DNA of 64,000 nt. Source: Struthio camelus. Its lineage: Eukaryota; Chordata; Aves; Struthioniformes; Struthionidae. The position numbers and the translations under genes were made by a program. Location of the stretch: NCBI RefSeq assembly GCF_040807025.1, contig NC_090942.1:199758247-199822246 (forward strand), read 5' to 3'. Positions 38,574 through 48,796 of the stretch are shown in pieces (within the stretch, counting starts at the first letter, position 1; the number at the start of each line of letters is the position of its first letter). The notes below the pieces were generated by a model, which did not search any database, was not told the origin of the DNA, and was given only the letters and a program-made list of their open reading frames with translations.

Positions 38574-38790
38574 TTCAGAGCAGGTTGCTCAGGGTTTTGT
38601 CCAGGCGGGTCTTGAAAACCTCCAAGGATGAAGATTTGACAGCCTTTCTAGGCAGTCTGTTCCAGTGCTGAGTTCCAGTGTTCCTCATGGTGAAATGTTT
38701 TTATTTTATACCAGTTTGGAACCTCTCCTGTTTCGATTCATGACTATCATCCCTCGTTCCGTCGCCAAGCACCTCGGTAAGGAGCCCTGA
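38574..38790 (-). mobile_element. CR1-like LINE fragment, minus strand
   Basis: Plus-strand text 'agagcaggttgctcagggtt', 'tccaggcgggtcttgaaaac', 'ctccaaggatgaagatt' and 'ggcagtctgttccagtgctg' is the reverse complement of the conserved CR1 segment encoding '[21 protein letters not shown]' and the flanking UTR. Divergence from consensus is clear and frames are broken. It is truncated on both sides. Confidence 0.85.
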
Positions 38791-39195
38791 AACCCCAGGA
38801 TCCTTGCCAGGGCACACTGCTCACAAACATTAACATGTTTGTTAATGGGATTCTAATGCCTTTTCTGAGAGAAATCCTTGTGAGTAGAGTGGGACTTGGA
38901 AACACTGATAATTTGGCTTGATTTTCTTTTCTCTCAAGAGTCAGCTGAATTGCAGTTATAGTTTTGCTGCAACATTTTGCAAACCAACAAGGGGGTCCTG
39001 TAGTTTCCGTCTCTTCCCAGTGTCTGCAATACGACCTTATTCATGGCTTTCTAATAATTTGCATTGTACTTAACATAGCAACTGTGGTTTACACAACACT
39101 TATCACAGCCTCCTAATTTATGTTGTGCCCTTGGCTTTCTTCAGAGACTTCAGTGACATACTCAGAAACTAGAATCTGTTTTTTTGTTTTATCAG

Positions 39196-39384
39196 ATGCT
39201 GGAGATCAGACCATCAGATGGAGCAGTCACAGAAGGCAAGAAAACTTTTGCTTATCATGAGCTGCATGGACTGTTTGAAGAGATGTGGAAATTAAGCAAG
39301 GCCACTAGTTCCTTCCTTACAGCAGACGCATGTGGATCCTCTAACAAAGTCAGATATGTGATACTGTTAGAAGACTGTATCTAA
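39196..39384 (+). CDS. Hypothetical exon 2 after a strong splice acceptor
   Basis: A pyrimidine-rich stretch (ctgtttttttgttttatcag) ends at an AG at 39194-39195 and is followed by an open frame of 62 codons to a TAA at 39382-39384. The predicted peptide is mixed and partly charged, with blocks such as 'EIRPSDGAVTEGKK' and 'HELHGLFEEMWKLSK'. It has no signal peptide, membrane segment or known domain that I can see. It joins in phase with the eight codons at 38357-38380. It could equally be an untranslated exon of a non-coding RNA or a chance splice-like signal. Confidence 0.2.
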   Translation: MLEIRPSDGAVTEGKKTFAYHELHGLFEEMWKLSKATSSFLTADACGSSNKVRYVILLEDCI

Positions 39385-39839
39385 TTCAAGTAGAAAGACA
39401 GAAATAACCAGATCTGTGCATTAATGCAAAGTTTGAACTGGAAAAATGGGAAGCAGCAGAGCAGGGTGTAGGAACATATATTAGCAAAATTCTAGAACCA
39501 TGGAAAGAGGATGCAAGTATGGAAGAACATGCCACATAAAAAGAGCAGTACTGTTCAGGCTAAGGATTTTTGTCTTCCCCAGTATCCTGCTTCCAGCAAC
39601 GGCTCAATGCAGCTGTAGAGTGAAAAGTAATAACAGTGCAAGCAGGTATTCCCAGTACTCTGCTGGGAGTACTCTCCCAAACTCCACCTCTTTTCAGTCT
39701 AAAGGATTTCCTGGGCCTGTTGCGATTTATCTGTAACTCTGAATGGATCCATCTTCCAAGTACTGCCCTAGTATCCCCATCAAATTTTGCACCTAGAACA
39801 CCTTCTTTTGTGTGATTGATCAGATCTACTATGCACTGT

Positions 39840-40235
39840 GAGAAGGACCACCTCTTTTTGAACCTGTCTTAGTGTCACTTGGTAGCCCCTACCTCTCTTT
39901 CTGGAAAGGAAGTGAACATCCTTTCTATGGACTGATGGCAACCACCTATCCCACAGCACTCATAATTTCACAGCTGTCTAGCGTATCTTTCTGAAGCTGA
40001 ATAGTTCAACACTACTCAGCCATTTCTCATATGGAAACCATTCCATACCTTTGATCTTCATCTTGCCTTTCTCTGAACCTTTTCAGGCTCTGGCAGCTTC
40101 TTTTTGAGATGTCAGTGCAGTTCTCAATATGTGGAAAAAAACCAGCCATAACACTATTTTCTGTGTAGTTCTCTGTTCTCTTAATGATCCCTTATATGTT
40201 TTTTGTTTTCTTAATCACATACTGAATGGTGATGC
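39840..40235 (-). mobile_element. Ancient CR1/L3-like LINE fragment, minus strand
   Basis: Plus-strand words recall the reverse complement of the CR1 RT tail: 'actcagccatttctcatatgg' (the 'SYEERLxxLG' region), 'ttgccttctctgaacctttt' (the 'RVQRRxxKM' region), 'agatgtcagtgcagttctcaa' (the 'QFWAPQY' region) and 'ttcttaatcacatactg' near the end. Similarity is low and no frame is open, so this would be a very old copy. Confidence 0.55.
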
Positions 40236-40739
40236 AATGACAGATGCTAAAGAAAACTGAGACAAAGCAAGAAGAAAGCAAAATTAGTTGAGTAAAAATC
40301 ATTGAGGAAAGGATGGTAAAGTAGGAAAATAGGATGGCATTAGAGGCCTCTTTTATAAAAGCCTAGATCTTTAGTGTCTCTGTAATATAAGCAGGAATAA
40401 ATATTACTGGGACTTGTCAATATGGAAGAGGTTAATAGTGCAGCTGCCGATTCAAGAACATAGGGATGTAATGGTACACTTGTTTATCACTCACAGGCAA
40501 AAGGGAATGTATTTCGGATTTAGTTTTGGTAGTGAACATATAGAAGACCTGATGAGAGTAAATAACTTTGGATCAGAGTACTGATAGTATTTAAATAGAA
40601 CAGGAAAAGAGATAAAAAGTATCTTTCTCATTTGTTTTATTTCACAGAGAAAAGTAAGAAAAGCAGTGAGTGGAGTTAACAGGTTTGACTAGCTCAGTGC
40701 ACACTTGTAGAGGAGGCTAAGAATTTGCCTAAGAGGTGA

Positions 40740-41130
40740 AAAAATCTTTCTGGAGTTTGGAGGCTGAACAAAGGAAAAACTGAAGCTCTCCAAAGTTACC
40801 TGAATGAATGACTGCCTAAGGAAGGATACTAGGTGTAAACAGTCAATGGGAACGGATAAAGAGGTCAGTCAGTCTAGGCAGCTACGTCTTGAAGGTCAGA
40901 AGACGTAGGAATTCAGCAGCAAGTGCCAAAAGTCAAGCTGAGTTAGACCTTGCAAAGTTCTGTGAAGATAAATGCTGAAAGGTTTGGTAACCATATAAAT
41001 AGAAACAGAATAAAAAAGGAGGAAGTAAGGCTGCTGTGTACAGAGTAGGAGTCTGAGATCAAACATGGCATTCGGATCAAGGACCTTAGATCAAGGGCCA
41101 GACCCAAGAGGGTATGCAATGCTGTAATGC
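40740..41130 (+). mobile_element. Ancient CR1-like ORF2 fragment, plus strand (linker before RT)
   Basis: DNA around 40.93-41.04 kb matches the CR1 ORF2 stretch between the endonuclease and reverse transcriptase. It contains 'gctgagttagaccttgcaaag' (AELDLAK), then 'gctgaaaggtttggtaacca' and 'tataaatagaaacagaataa' (the 'KRFYxHINxKxKxK' segment), then 'aaaggaggaagtaaggct' (the 'KEEVGPL' segment). Upstream words at 40.74-40.92 kb fit the preceding 'CRxxxRKAKxxxE' part. Frames are broken; this is a relic. Confidence 0.6.
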
Positions 41131-42629
41131 CAGGAAGTTAATTTGGCTCTGGGAACAGAATTCACAATACTGAGGAAGATGCCTTAAGTCCTTTGTATAT
41201 TAAATGACAGAAAGTTATATTCCCAGGACCAGAATCTATCACATCCCTGTGGAGCCTGAGCTACTCATGAGGAAATGCTGGAGAGACTTGTCTGAAATGC
41301 TGTCTTGCTTGGTTCTAGGTCTATAAAAAGGCTTCATCCTCTCTGGCTAAATCTATGTTTGCAAATAAAACGTGGCTACGTGACTGTCCATGCTGTTTAA
41401 TAGTCAGGACGTTCCCTGGTACAAGTGTCGTCTGTGCAAGACAGCCCTCTCCCGGACAAGGCCTGGGCACAGTGCATGGGGCAGCGTGGGACTGCTGTTC
41501 CCAGTGAGCTGTTTGGAGGTGGCTACCTTGCTTTGGAGGAGAAGAGGGGTTTGCTGTGTGGATGCAAGCTGTGCTGTGCAGCTTGCCCACAAGGACAGAG
41601 AACAGCATCTGGCCCATTTTATTTAGAAACATAAGTCTAGCCTCTGAGACTGGGATTATCTAAATGACTCAGATGGGTGAATTCAGTTGTGTACTGCTTA
41701 AGGGAAGTTGTTGGGGGCCATTAACAACTGGATCACTGTTTTTTTCTTAAATTGGTAGGGATCTCCTGTATAGTATATTCTAGGTGATTACATTTAGCCT
41801 AGTCCTAGACCCTTCTCAACCTAAGGTGCTCTTATTTGACTTACTGGGAGAGTCCTATAGACAGCAGGATGCCTGGCACACTGTCCGTCCATTTATGCAG
41901 AGCCCTCAGGTTCAGAGGAGTGCAAAATTCCTGGGTGGAGAAGGAGAGAAGAAAGAGGCAACATGACTCTTGTTCTGTGATAAGAGTGACAGTCAGAGGG
42001 GCAGAGGGATTCTTGAGGTTCAATTGCTGGTTTAAAAAAAAAAACCCTGCTAGCACCACCCGAGCTCAGTGTTCACACTTTGTGTTGGTTGTTCTCCAAC
42101 CTGCTCCTGGTGGAAGTGCAGCTTTGGTACTAAGGGGAAGGTGGGGGTCATTTGATCAGATGGCATCTGAGCTAATTGACCTAGGTAAATTTGGAAGAGG
42201 TTTTGGACCACTGTGCTGAATTTAGAACCCTTAACTCAATCAAAGATGCATGTCAGATTGCCACGTGCCTCTTTAGATTTTGCCCCAACTGGCCAAAGTT
42301 TCTAGCAAGGATATTGAGAAGGGCAAATCAGCATTGCTGTTGGGAGCAGAGATGTGCACAGACAATTTACAACAAAACTGTTGCAAGAGAACCCACAGAT
42401 TTTAATGCACTGTACCTGAAAAGCAGATAATCTGTATCCCAGAGCTGTAAAATAATCTGAATGTGTAATTGCAAATATGGAAGTAAAGATTTTTGTCATG
42501 AATGTTTTAACTCAGAAGCGCAACCACACAACTGAGCAAATAGCAGCCATTGCAATTATTTTAAAGTTAGGAGTGGGAGGTGGGATGGGAGTTTCGTTTT
42601 AGTAGTACACGAAATATTAAGGCACATTT
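41131..42629. other. Non-coding DNA between two CR1 relics
   Basis: No recognisable exon or repeat. If the relics on either side come from one CR1 copy, then roughly a kilobase here is foreign insertion, because the expected spacing in an intact ORF2 is only about 0.8 kb. A purine repeat built on GGAA lies at 42631-42661. Confidence 0.45.
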
Positions 42630-43120
42630 TGAAGGAAAGGTATAAAGGAAGGAAGGAAAGGTATGGCTTTAAATGGAAAACGGGACACAAAGGCAAGTGG
42701 GTTTTCAAAAGGAGACCATTCCAAACTAACCTGGTGCATCTGATTAAAGCAAATGACTTTCTAGACAAGAGAAATGCAGCATATATAATCTATCCAGACT
42801 GCAGTAAAGTAAATGATATAGTACTATTCTGCAAATCGGCTGAACTCAGGAAAGGGTTAGTACATGAACTGGGGAGCTGGCAAGGAACTAATAAGAATGG
42901 TGATGACCTTGACTGTGTTGAAAGAGAACTACCAAGCCGGAGGAAAGTTAATAATAGAGTTTTTTCAGGATCTGTCTTGGGATCGGTTTATTTAACATTG
43001 CTTTTAATGGATTCAGCAGCAAAAAACAGATAAGATAGATTGATGAAACTTGCTTAGATCAAAGTTAGGAGATATCATCAGAAGGCGAACGGTTTGGAGT
43101 TTCTGATAACAATGAGAATT
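42629..43120 (+). mobile_element. Ancient CR1-like reverse transcriptase fragment, plus strand
   Basis: A 134-codon open frame (42629-43033) preserves recognisable RT finger and palm blocks: 'FQTNLVHLIKANDFLDKRNA' matches the 'TNLVxFxxxVTxxVDKGxA' region, 'AYIIYPDCSKVNDIV' matches the catalytic 'VDIIYLDFSKAFDTV' block, and 'GSVLGSVYLTLLLMDS' matches 'GSVLGPVLFNIFINDL'. The F of DFSKAFD is C, the A is absent, and the region between blocks is compressed, so the enzyme is dead. The relic sits in the same orientation as the linker relic at 40.74-41.13 kb and could be the same copy. Confidence 0.7.
42631..42661. repeat. GGAA-rich simple repeat
   Basis: Imperfect GGAA/GGAAA units, low complexity. 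Confidence 0.8.
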
Positions 43121-46100
43121 CAATTGATAGGAATGGGATGAAATGAAACGGTGTGAAGAACTTAAGGACATCTAAACAAACTTCTATAAGCTTGAGCCCT
43201 GCAGCCAAGCGGCACCGACTGCCTCATGTCCACACATCTTAGGGCTAGCCCTCTCTGATAGGTTTGTCTTGGAGAGGGCTGGCTGGAGTGATCCGAAAGA
43301 AAGCTGAAAAGCAAACTAACAAGTGAGTAGTGTGAATGCTCGGGGTCCACTACCTGAGCTCACTTTTATGCCCTCTTTTTTTTAGCAGCATAGCTGCATC
43401 CTAAAAAACAATAGACAGCTGGAGACAGATGGGGAGGACAAGGAAATAAGCAGACGGTATCTGTTACAGTAGAAGGTGGTGATCTCATTACACTAACAGC
43501 CTCCATTCTCACAAGTTATCTTTAGGCATTGCTGCAAAAGAGGCCTAAAAGGGAGACAGAAGGTGACTATGACGATTTCTTCCATATTTAAGAAGGAAAC
43601 TCAGAAGTACTTGCTTGCACATTTGCCAGACTGGTAGTGGACATTGGCATCATGGTTGATCAGAGATAGAAATCAACCTCTAAATACCAAAGAGGAGATG
43701 AGGGCCTGAAAAGGCTTGTACAGTACAGACCAGCAGATGCTATCTGGTGCAGTATTACAAAGAGAGCTAGTAAAGGGCTGTAAAGAGAGAAATAATGCAA
43801 AGAGAGGATGATGTGGTCAATGCACCACGTTAGGAAGAGGGATATTTTTGCAGCATTTTGATTGGTTATGCTGATTGGCATGCTGAAGTTTCTCAGGGCA
43901 CAAGAAAAGAATGTTACGCTAATCAAGAAAAGAAACTGGAAGTGTAAGAAACCACCTATGCCACTGGCTTGTGTCCCTTCCAGTCACAGGATAACCTTCC
44001 TCAATCACCAGGGTCATTTGATCTAGAAAAGTACAAAGAACACCCAGTCAAACCCTTCCACTTTCACATGGACACGCTGCTAACACTACTGCATACCGTA
44101 AATCACGGAACAGCCTCTTCCCCGCTCGCAGCTTCCTCGCTGAGAATTTCAACTGTGGAGGTCTGGGAAGATCACTTCACTGAAATTTGTCCAAAGAAGA
44201 ATCTGCAGGACATGGATGTAGACTGGATGTGTGAGCTGAGAGCAAAGCAATTAAAATATTTCTTCTCCAAATTCTGTTGAAACTTGCCACAGTACCGCTG
44301 TAGATGAGAAAGCAAACTGGAGCTAGAAGGACCTTTTGTGGTTTAAATAATTTAATTCATCCTAAAATAGTTTTGGCCAACTTAAAATTGTTCCTGTGCA
44401 TAATTCTGGGCTGAAATTGATTTGGGGCTTGAGGTGTACAAATTAAAAAAAAAATTGTTGGACTCTCCCTTTCATCTGCAACTCAGTAATTAATGCATTC
44501 ATTTGAAATAGGGAAGATTCACAGCTCTAAGGGTGACTTGAATCCATGTTTTGAATCCCAGGGCTGACCCTCACAGGAGGAATATTTTATCTCTGAGGCT
44601 GAACTTAAGGATGCCTCTTGCCTGGCTCTGTCGTTCCTTACAAAGGAAAAATAGATGTTTTTTTGGCTGCCCTGTAATTCTAACCTTAAATGAATGGTAG
44701 GAAATATATTTGCTATTAGTTTGCTTAGGAAAAGATGTTATAGGATTTAATCCTTCCCCCGTGCTGTGGGAAGAAGGTTTCCACTAACTAGGACGAGGAC
44801 ACAGAACTAGCTGAGCAGAACGGACAAAGTGGAACATGTAATTCCAGTTGCAATTCACTCAATGGGCACTTGACACTGGGTTCACTGGAGTCAGGAAGAG
44901 CCGCTTCAGGTTGTAAAATAAATGTTTTATCCACTTTCCCATAAATCGAGACTCTGGCATGTTCCCAGGAAACACGTTACACAGACTTTCTCAGATATCT
45001 TTGTCTCCAGAACATAAAAGAGAAGTGAAACAAGGGTGGCGAGGCAAGTCCTGCAATCAGCTGTGATGTGACTCCTTTTGGGGTGAGGCTTCTTCTCCCA
45101 TGGGGCTTGGCTTGGCAGGAACATGTGAATTGTAATAATAATAATTTCCAATAAGATCATTGCCTGCTTCCCCCCAAATAAACACAACATTCTAAAGGAA
45201 GTTTGCTACACCCACTAAATCCTTAGGGGAAAATAAAGAGAGAGGATGAATGAGAAAACTAGTCCCAGCACATTAGCAGGTGAAAGAACAACTTTGTTAA
45301 GAATGGGACTCACCCAAAGCAGTTAGAGGATGTTAGCTCTGGTTATTTTAAGGAAAAGATTACAGAGAAAAGGGTGGGGCTGAGGGTGCTGGTTTCAGAT
45401 AAAAATCACGCGTAAATGAGTACAAAAAGCCTTACATTACAATACCACCTTCCACAGCTTTGGCTGAGCACATTCCAAGAAGTCCCTTCGGCTTTGAAAT
45501 AAAATTATGAAAATGCATCGAGCACTCCTCTTGTCATTTCACTCCTGTAAATTTGGAGTGACTCCATTCGTAGCAGTGACATTTCTCCTTGTTTTCAGCA
45601 TTGCAAGAATAGAATTTGGTCTAGAAGCCTTTAAATTCCACTGTCTGATTCAAAGGTGACCTCTTAGCCAGGCTTCTGTTGCATCAGCTTTGTTTGATGC
45701 TCTTCCTTTGATTTCTGGGTCCCTGAACTATTGCTGAATTCATCAATGCACAAGCGGAGAAAAAAGAAATGCAATAAATGAGAAAGGGTGAAATATGAGA
45801 ATATCACTCTCGCCAAAGTGGGAAAGAAGATCCTCTCCCTGAAATGGAAATACCCATTTGCAATTGTCTGTCAATAACATTATTTGTCAGAGGTTATTAT
45901 TGTAAGGCTTGCTAACTTTGGAAAGGAGTGGAACAAAAACACCTCACTCCCACAACCAAGCAAGAGGCGGGCAAGAGAGAGAGAAACAAAACATCAAGGC
46001 TCATTTGATTTATTGTGTACAGGGACTCAATACTGCAATGATGTGTATTATAAAACATGGCTTTAGAGACTCATCTTGCCTTTCACTAGGATACATCAGT

Positions 46101-46813
46101 GATTCTACTGTTAATTACAAATGTAAGCATGAGTGACAGGTCTAGGTTGAACATCACTTTTCTCAAACAAAGCTTATATCCCTGGATGGGACTGGGAGGT
46201 CTAAGGGCAGGACTGCACCCTTCAGCCCATGGACTCGCTTAGTGCGCTGCAGTGTTGCTTCTCCACAACCAGCACTGTGGAGCTTTTGAGACAGAAGCCA
46301 AACACTCCACTTAGGCTGATTCCTTGAGTGGCGCTCTGCAGGACTGCAGCCAGAGCATCTCAAGAGGGCCGTTTATGAGCATCTGCCAGCTCCCGGTGAG
46401 ATTCAAATGCTGTAGGAGATGGGAGTGACCACCTCACCCAAACGCGCCAACAGTATGTCGACTGTTTGAAAGGCAGTGTGTCCTTGTTCCAGTAGTTTCT
46501 TCTGGCACTGTTAATGCTTATTTGGAAAAGGAATATTCAGCCAGGCACACTGCTCTGTTTCAAATCCTGAGCATTGGAATAGCTGCAACTTCCAGACCCT
46601 CCGCTCTTGCTCTGCCTTTTTTCCTCTGGGGCACATACTGTACACAACTGTGAAGGTTGCAGTGCCTTTTACTGGCGAGCAATCAGTACTTTTATTTTAT
46701 TCATGTACCTTGTATTTCATGGTGGCCCTTCTATCAGAAATCTCAGCCCTATAGCTAATGCCAGGACATCACTGACCTCCAGGAATGGACTCTAGAAAGG
46801 AGTTCTGGAATTG
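43121..46813. other. Non-coding DNA, possible very old repeat at 43.68-43.96 kb
   Basis: No exon recognised. The 43.68-43.96 kb stretch ('gaggagatgagggcctgaaaa', 'gaggatgatgtggtcaatgc', 'gcagcattttgattgg', 'aagaatgttacgctaatcaa') has the wording of an old interspersed repeat that I remember from amniote genomes but cannot name. The rest is featureless to me. Confidence 0.4.
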
Positions 46814-46831
46814 AATTAATTTAAATTAATT
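46814..46831. repeat. Perfect 18-bp AT palindrome
   Basis: aattaatttaaattaatt is its own reverse complement. It also contains TTAAT/ATTA homeodomain-type cores. Confidence 0.95.
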
Positions 46832-46834
46832 GTA

Positions 46835-46855
46835 GATATCTGTAATACAGATATC
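46835..46855. repeat. 9-bp inverted repeat, 3-base loop
   Basis: gatatctgt / aat / acagatatc, with exact arms. It lies three bases after the 18-bp palindrome, giving two adjacent hairpin-capable units. Confidence 0.95.
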
Positions 46856-47068
46856 AACATCCAAACTCATTGCTGCAGGGTCCCTCTAGAGTTCGGATTA
46901 AACTAGAGACTCCCAGGGTGAAATTCAGCTGACCCGTTTTAGGCTTCTCTTCAGAATTAGTGCTTGTTGACTACAGAGTCTGATGAGGGGACCGAGGTTG
47001 GATGTGGACAATTCCACTTGCTCACCTGCATACAATGTTCCCATTAAGATGATCTAGAAGAGAGATAG

Positions 47069-47096
47069 TTTTTTTGTTTTTGTTTTTTTTTTTTTT
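47069..47096. repeat. Poly-T with two G interruptions
   Basis: T-rich run (T7 G T5 G T14), a simple homopolymer-like tract. Confidence 0.9.
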
Positions 47097-47104
47097 GCAT
47101 TTTT

Positions 47105-47235
47105 AAGTACCACTCACTAGTCTCACAACAGTTTTGAGATCCACTGCAACCTCCAGACCTTTTTCTAAACTGCTCTTCAGCCAACTGTTCCCCCTGTTTG
47201 TTTTCCCATCCTGCAGCGTACCTGCAACTTTCTTC
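47105..47235 (-). mobile_element. Possible old CR1 fragment, minus strand
   Basis: Words such as 'gagatccactgcaacctcca', 'gacctttttctaaactgctc' and 'ttcagccaactgttccccct' resemble the CR1 stretch that on this strand usually reads 'ccccaggtccttttctgcagagctgctctccagccag'. It is short and diverged, so the call is tentative. Confidence 0.4.
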
Positions 47236-47748
47236 ACAGTGGTCTCACCACAGATTTTATTAACGGTAATGGAAATTTACCCAGACCTGGCCCGTATTCG
47301 GTACAAGCCTTTATCACCCGTGAACTAACGACGCCGTGCTTGCCTGAGCACTGCCTTTGAGGGAGAAATCTCGATGTGCGGAGACGACCCCTCTTCCCCA
47401 CCCGCAGGCAACCACCCCGCTTCCTGCTCGGGTGCGTGCTCTGAGTTTGTCTGAGCTCGGCTTGCTTCCTCGGGAGGGGTTTGTTTTTCCCGGGTAGATT
47501 AAAGAGGCCTTTGCTACCCTGCGCTTTTTCCCGTGAAGATATTTGTACACTGAATGAAACCTCTTCTCCACCTTCTTGATAAACCAGATGGACTGCTCTT
47601 CTCGTTAATTTATTTTTTTTCCCCTGTAGTTCACGGCTGATGAAGCGTTTCTCGTGCTCTTTTCTGCCCTACAGCCCCCAGGCCTGGCAGCGGGGCGCCC
47701 TCCTCCCCACGCGGGGCAACAGGGTCCGGCGCCCCCACAAGCAGGCCG

Positions 47749-47769
47749 CGGCGGCGGCGGCGGCGGCGG
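47749..47769 (+). repeat. (CGG)7 trinucleotide repeat
   Basis: Seven uninterrupted CGG units inside the CpG island. CGG repeats in 5' UTRs are length-unstable in some vertebrate genes. Confidence 0.95.
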
Positions 47770-47949
47770 GGAGAGCCCGGCGATGGCGGCCGGGCGCGGG
47801 GCTGAGGGGAGGGGACGGCGGCCGTGCCGGAAAGGGCCTGGCGCGGCGCGGCCTTGCCCGCCCGCCTCCCCATTCATTGAGGAAGGCGGAGCCGCGGCCG
47901 GCCCGCGCCCAAGGTGTAAAGACGCGGCGAGAGAGAGGGCGGCGGTGCC

Positions 47950-48003
47950 ATGGCCACGCCAGCCGCGGCTGCCGCCGGCGGCGCCGCCTCGCCTGCCGCC
48001 TGA
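47950..48003 (+). CDS. Candidate 17-codon upstream ORF, Ala-rich
   Basis: An ATG in strong Kozak context (gtgccATGG) opens 17 codons, mostly Ala, Gly and Pro, and stops at TGA 48001-48003, 41 bases before the strong splice donor. If a rightward transcript starts upstream of it, this would be an upstream ORF in the leader of the first exon. It cannot be the main coding start because it stops before the donor. No homologue recognised. Confidence 0.25.
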   Translation: MATPAAAAAGGAASPAA

Positions 48004-48128
48004 GCCCGCCGGCGCGGGGCCACGCTCGGCCGAGCCGCGGGTGGGTGAGTGAGTGCGGGCGGGCGGCGGTGGCGGCCACGCGCGGGGCATCCATTTTGCA
48101 TGATGCAACAGCGGAGCGCGGCGGCGGC

Positions 48129-48143
48129 GGGGGGGGGGGGGGG
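48129..48143 (+). repeat. Poly-G run (15)
   Basis: Fifteen consecutive G directly after CGG units. It can form G-quadruplex structures and is hard to sequence, so its length may be wrong. Confidence 0.9.
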
Positions 48144-48372
48144 CTTCTCCTGGGCGCCGCCAGCCCCCGTCCCCCGTCCCCGCCGAGCGGCGCCCCTCCA
48201 TTTTGTCGGTGGGCAGGAAAGGCCGCATCGCGGCGGGATGCGGCCGGGAGCCTGGCTGCATCGAGCCCCTCTGTCCTGCCGCCGGGGCGTGAGGCGGGGG
48301 CCGCGCCGCAGCTGGGAGACTGTCTCACTGCCTGTGTCTTTCCCCATTAACCACTTCTTCTTCCTCTTCTTT

Positions 48373-48384
48373 CCCCCCCCCCCC
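48373..48384 (+). repeat. Poly-C run (12)
   Basis: Twelve consecutive C followed by TCCCC, at the right edge of the CpG island. Confidence 0.9.
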
Positions 48385-48783
48385 TCCCCACTTCGCACGG
48401 TGTGAGCAGCGCTGTAAAAAACACGCAGAGAGGCGAAGGCCTGAGTTTTAAGGAGAAGGAAAGCCTGGAGCAGGTTTTCCAGATGTTCTTTCCTCGTCTG
48501 AGATCGTTCCTGCCTGGCTAGCGTGGTGTGTATGTTTTTTTGTTCGTTTGTTTTTTTGTTTTTTTTTAGCTGTAACAGAGGCTGTGAATGTAGTGAAAAT
48601 CCAGGTGGGGTTGTCGGCACCCCACTGAGCGCTGTACCTGGCGAGTGTCCACTGCCTGGCTTTCGTTAACCTGTTCTTGCCGCTATTTCGCATCTACGAT
48701 TAGGAAAACATTTTGTGTGTCATTGTATCGCTGGCAGCTGGTTTGACTGACAGATGGGTTTCTTTTTCTTTGCATATGTACCT

Positions 48784-48796
48784 GTGTGTGTGTGTT
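48784..48796. repeat. TG microsatellite
   Basis: About six TG dinucleotides. Confidence 0.85.

Larger units (their letters stand above)
47640..48420. promoter_or_regulatory. CpG island, probable gene promoter and first exon
   Basis: About 780 bases of extreme GC and CpG density, the strongest regulatory landmark in the window. It contains (CGG)7 at 47749-47769, a 15-base G run at 48129-48143, a 12-base C run at 48373-48384, many GGGCGG boxes, and three YY1-like sites (gatggcggc at 47782-47790, ccattttg at 48091 and 48198). No TATA box is visible, as is usual for CpG promoters. A strong plus-strand splice donor (G|GTGAGTGAG, GT at 48045-48046) suggests a first exon ending at 48044 and a gene running rightward. 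A minus-strand gene cannot be excluded. Open frames of 218-248 codons on both strands follow from the scarcity of stops in GC-rich DNA and are not evidence of coding. Confidence 0.8.

Noticed and set aside
43969-44280. 103-codon plus-strand frame
   Set aside because: No recognisable domain, no splice signals in the right places, and its length is within chance.
47605-48620. Several open frames of 218-248 codons over the CpG island
   Set aside because: They occur on both strands and are Ala/Gly/Pro/Arg-rich. Stop codons are simply rare in such GC-rich DNA.
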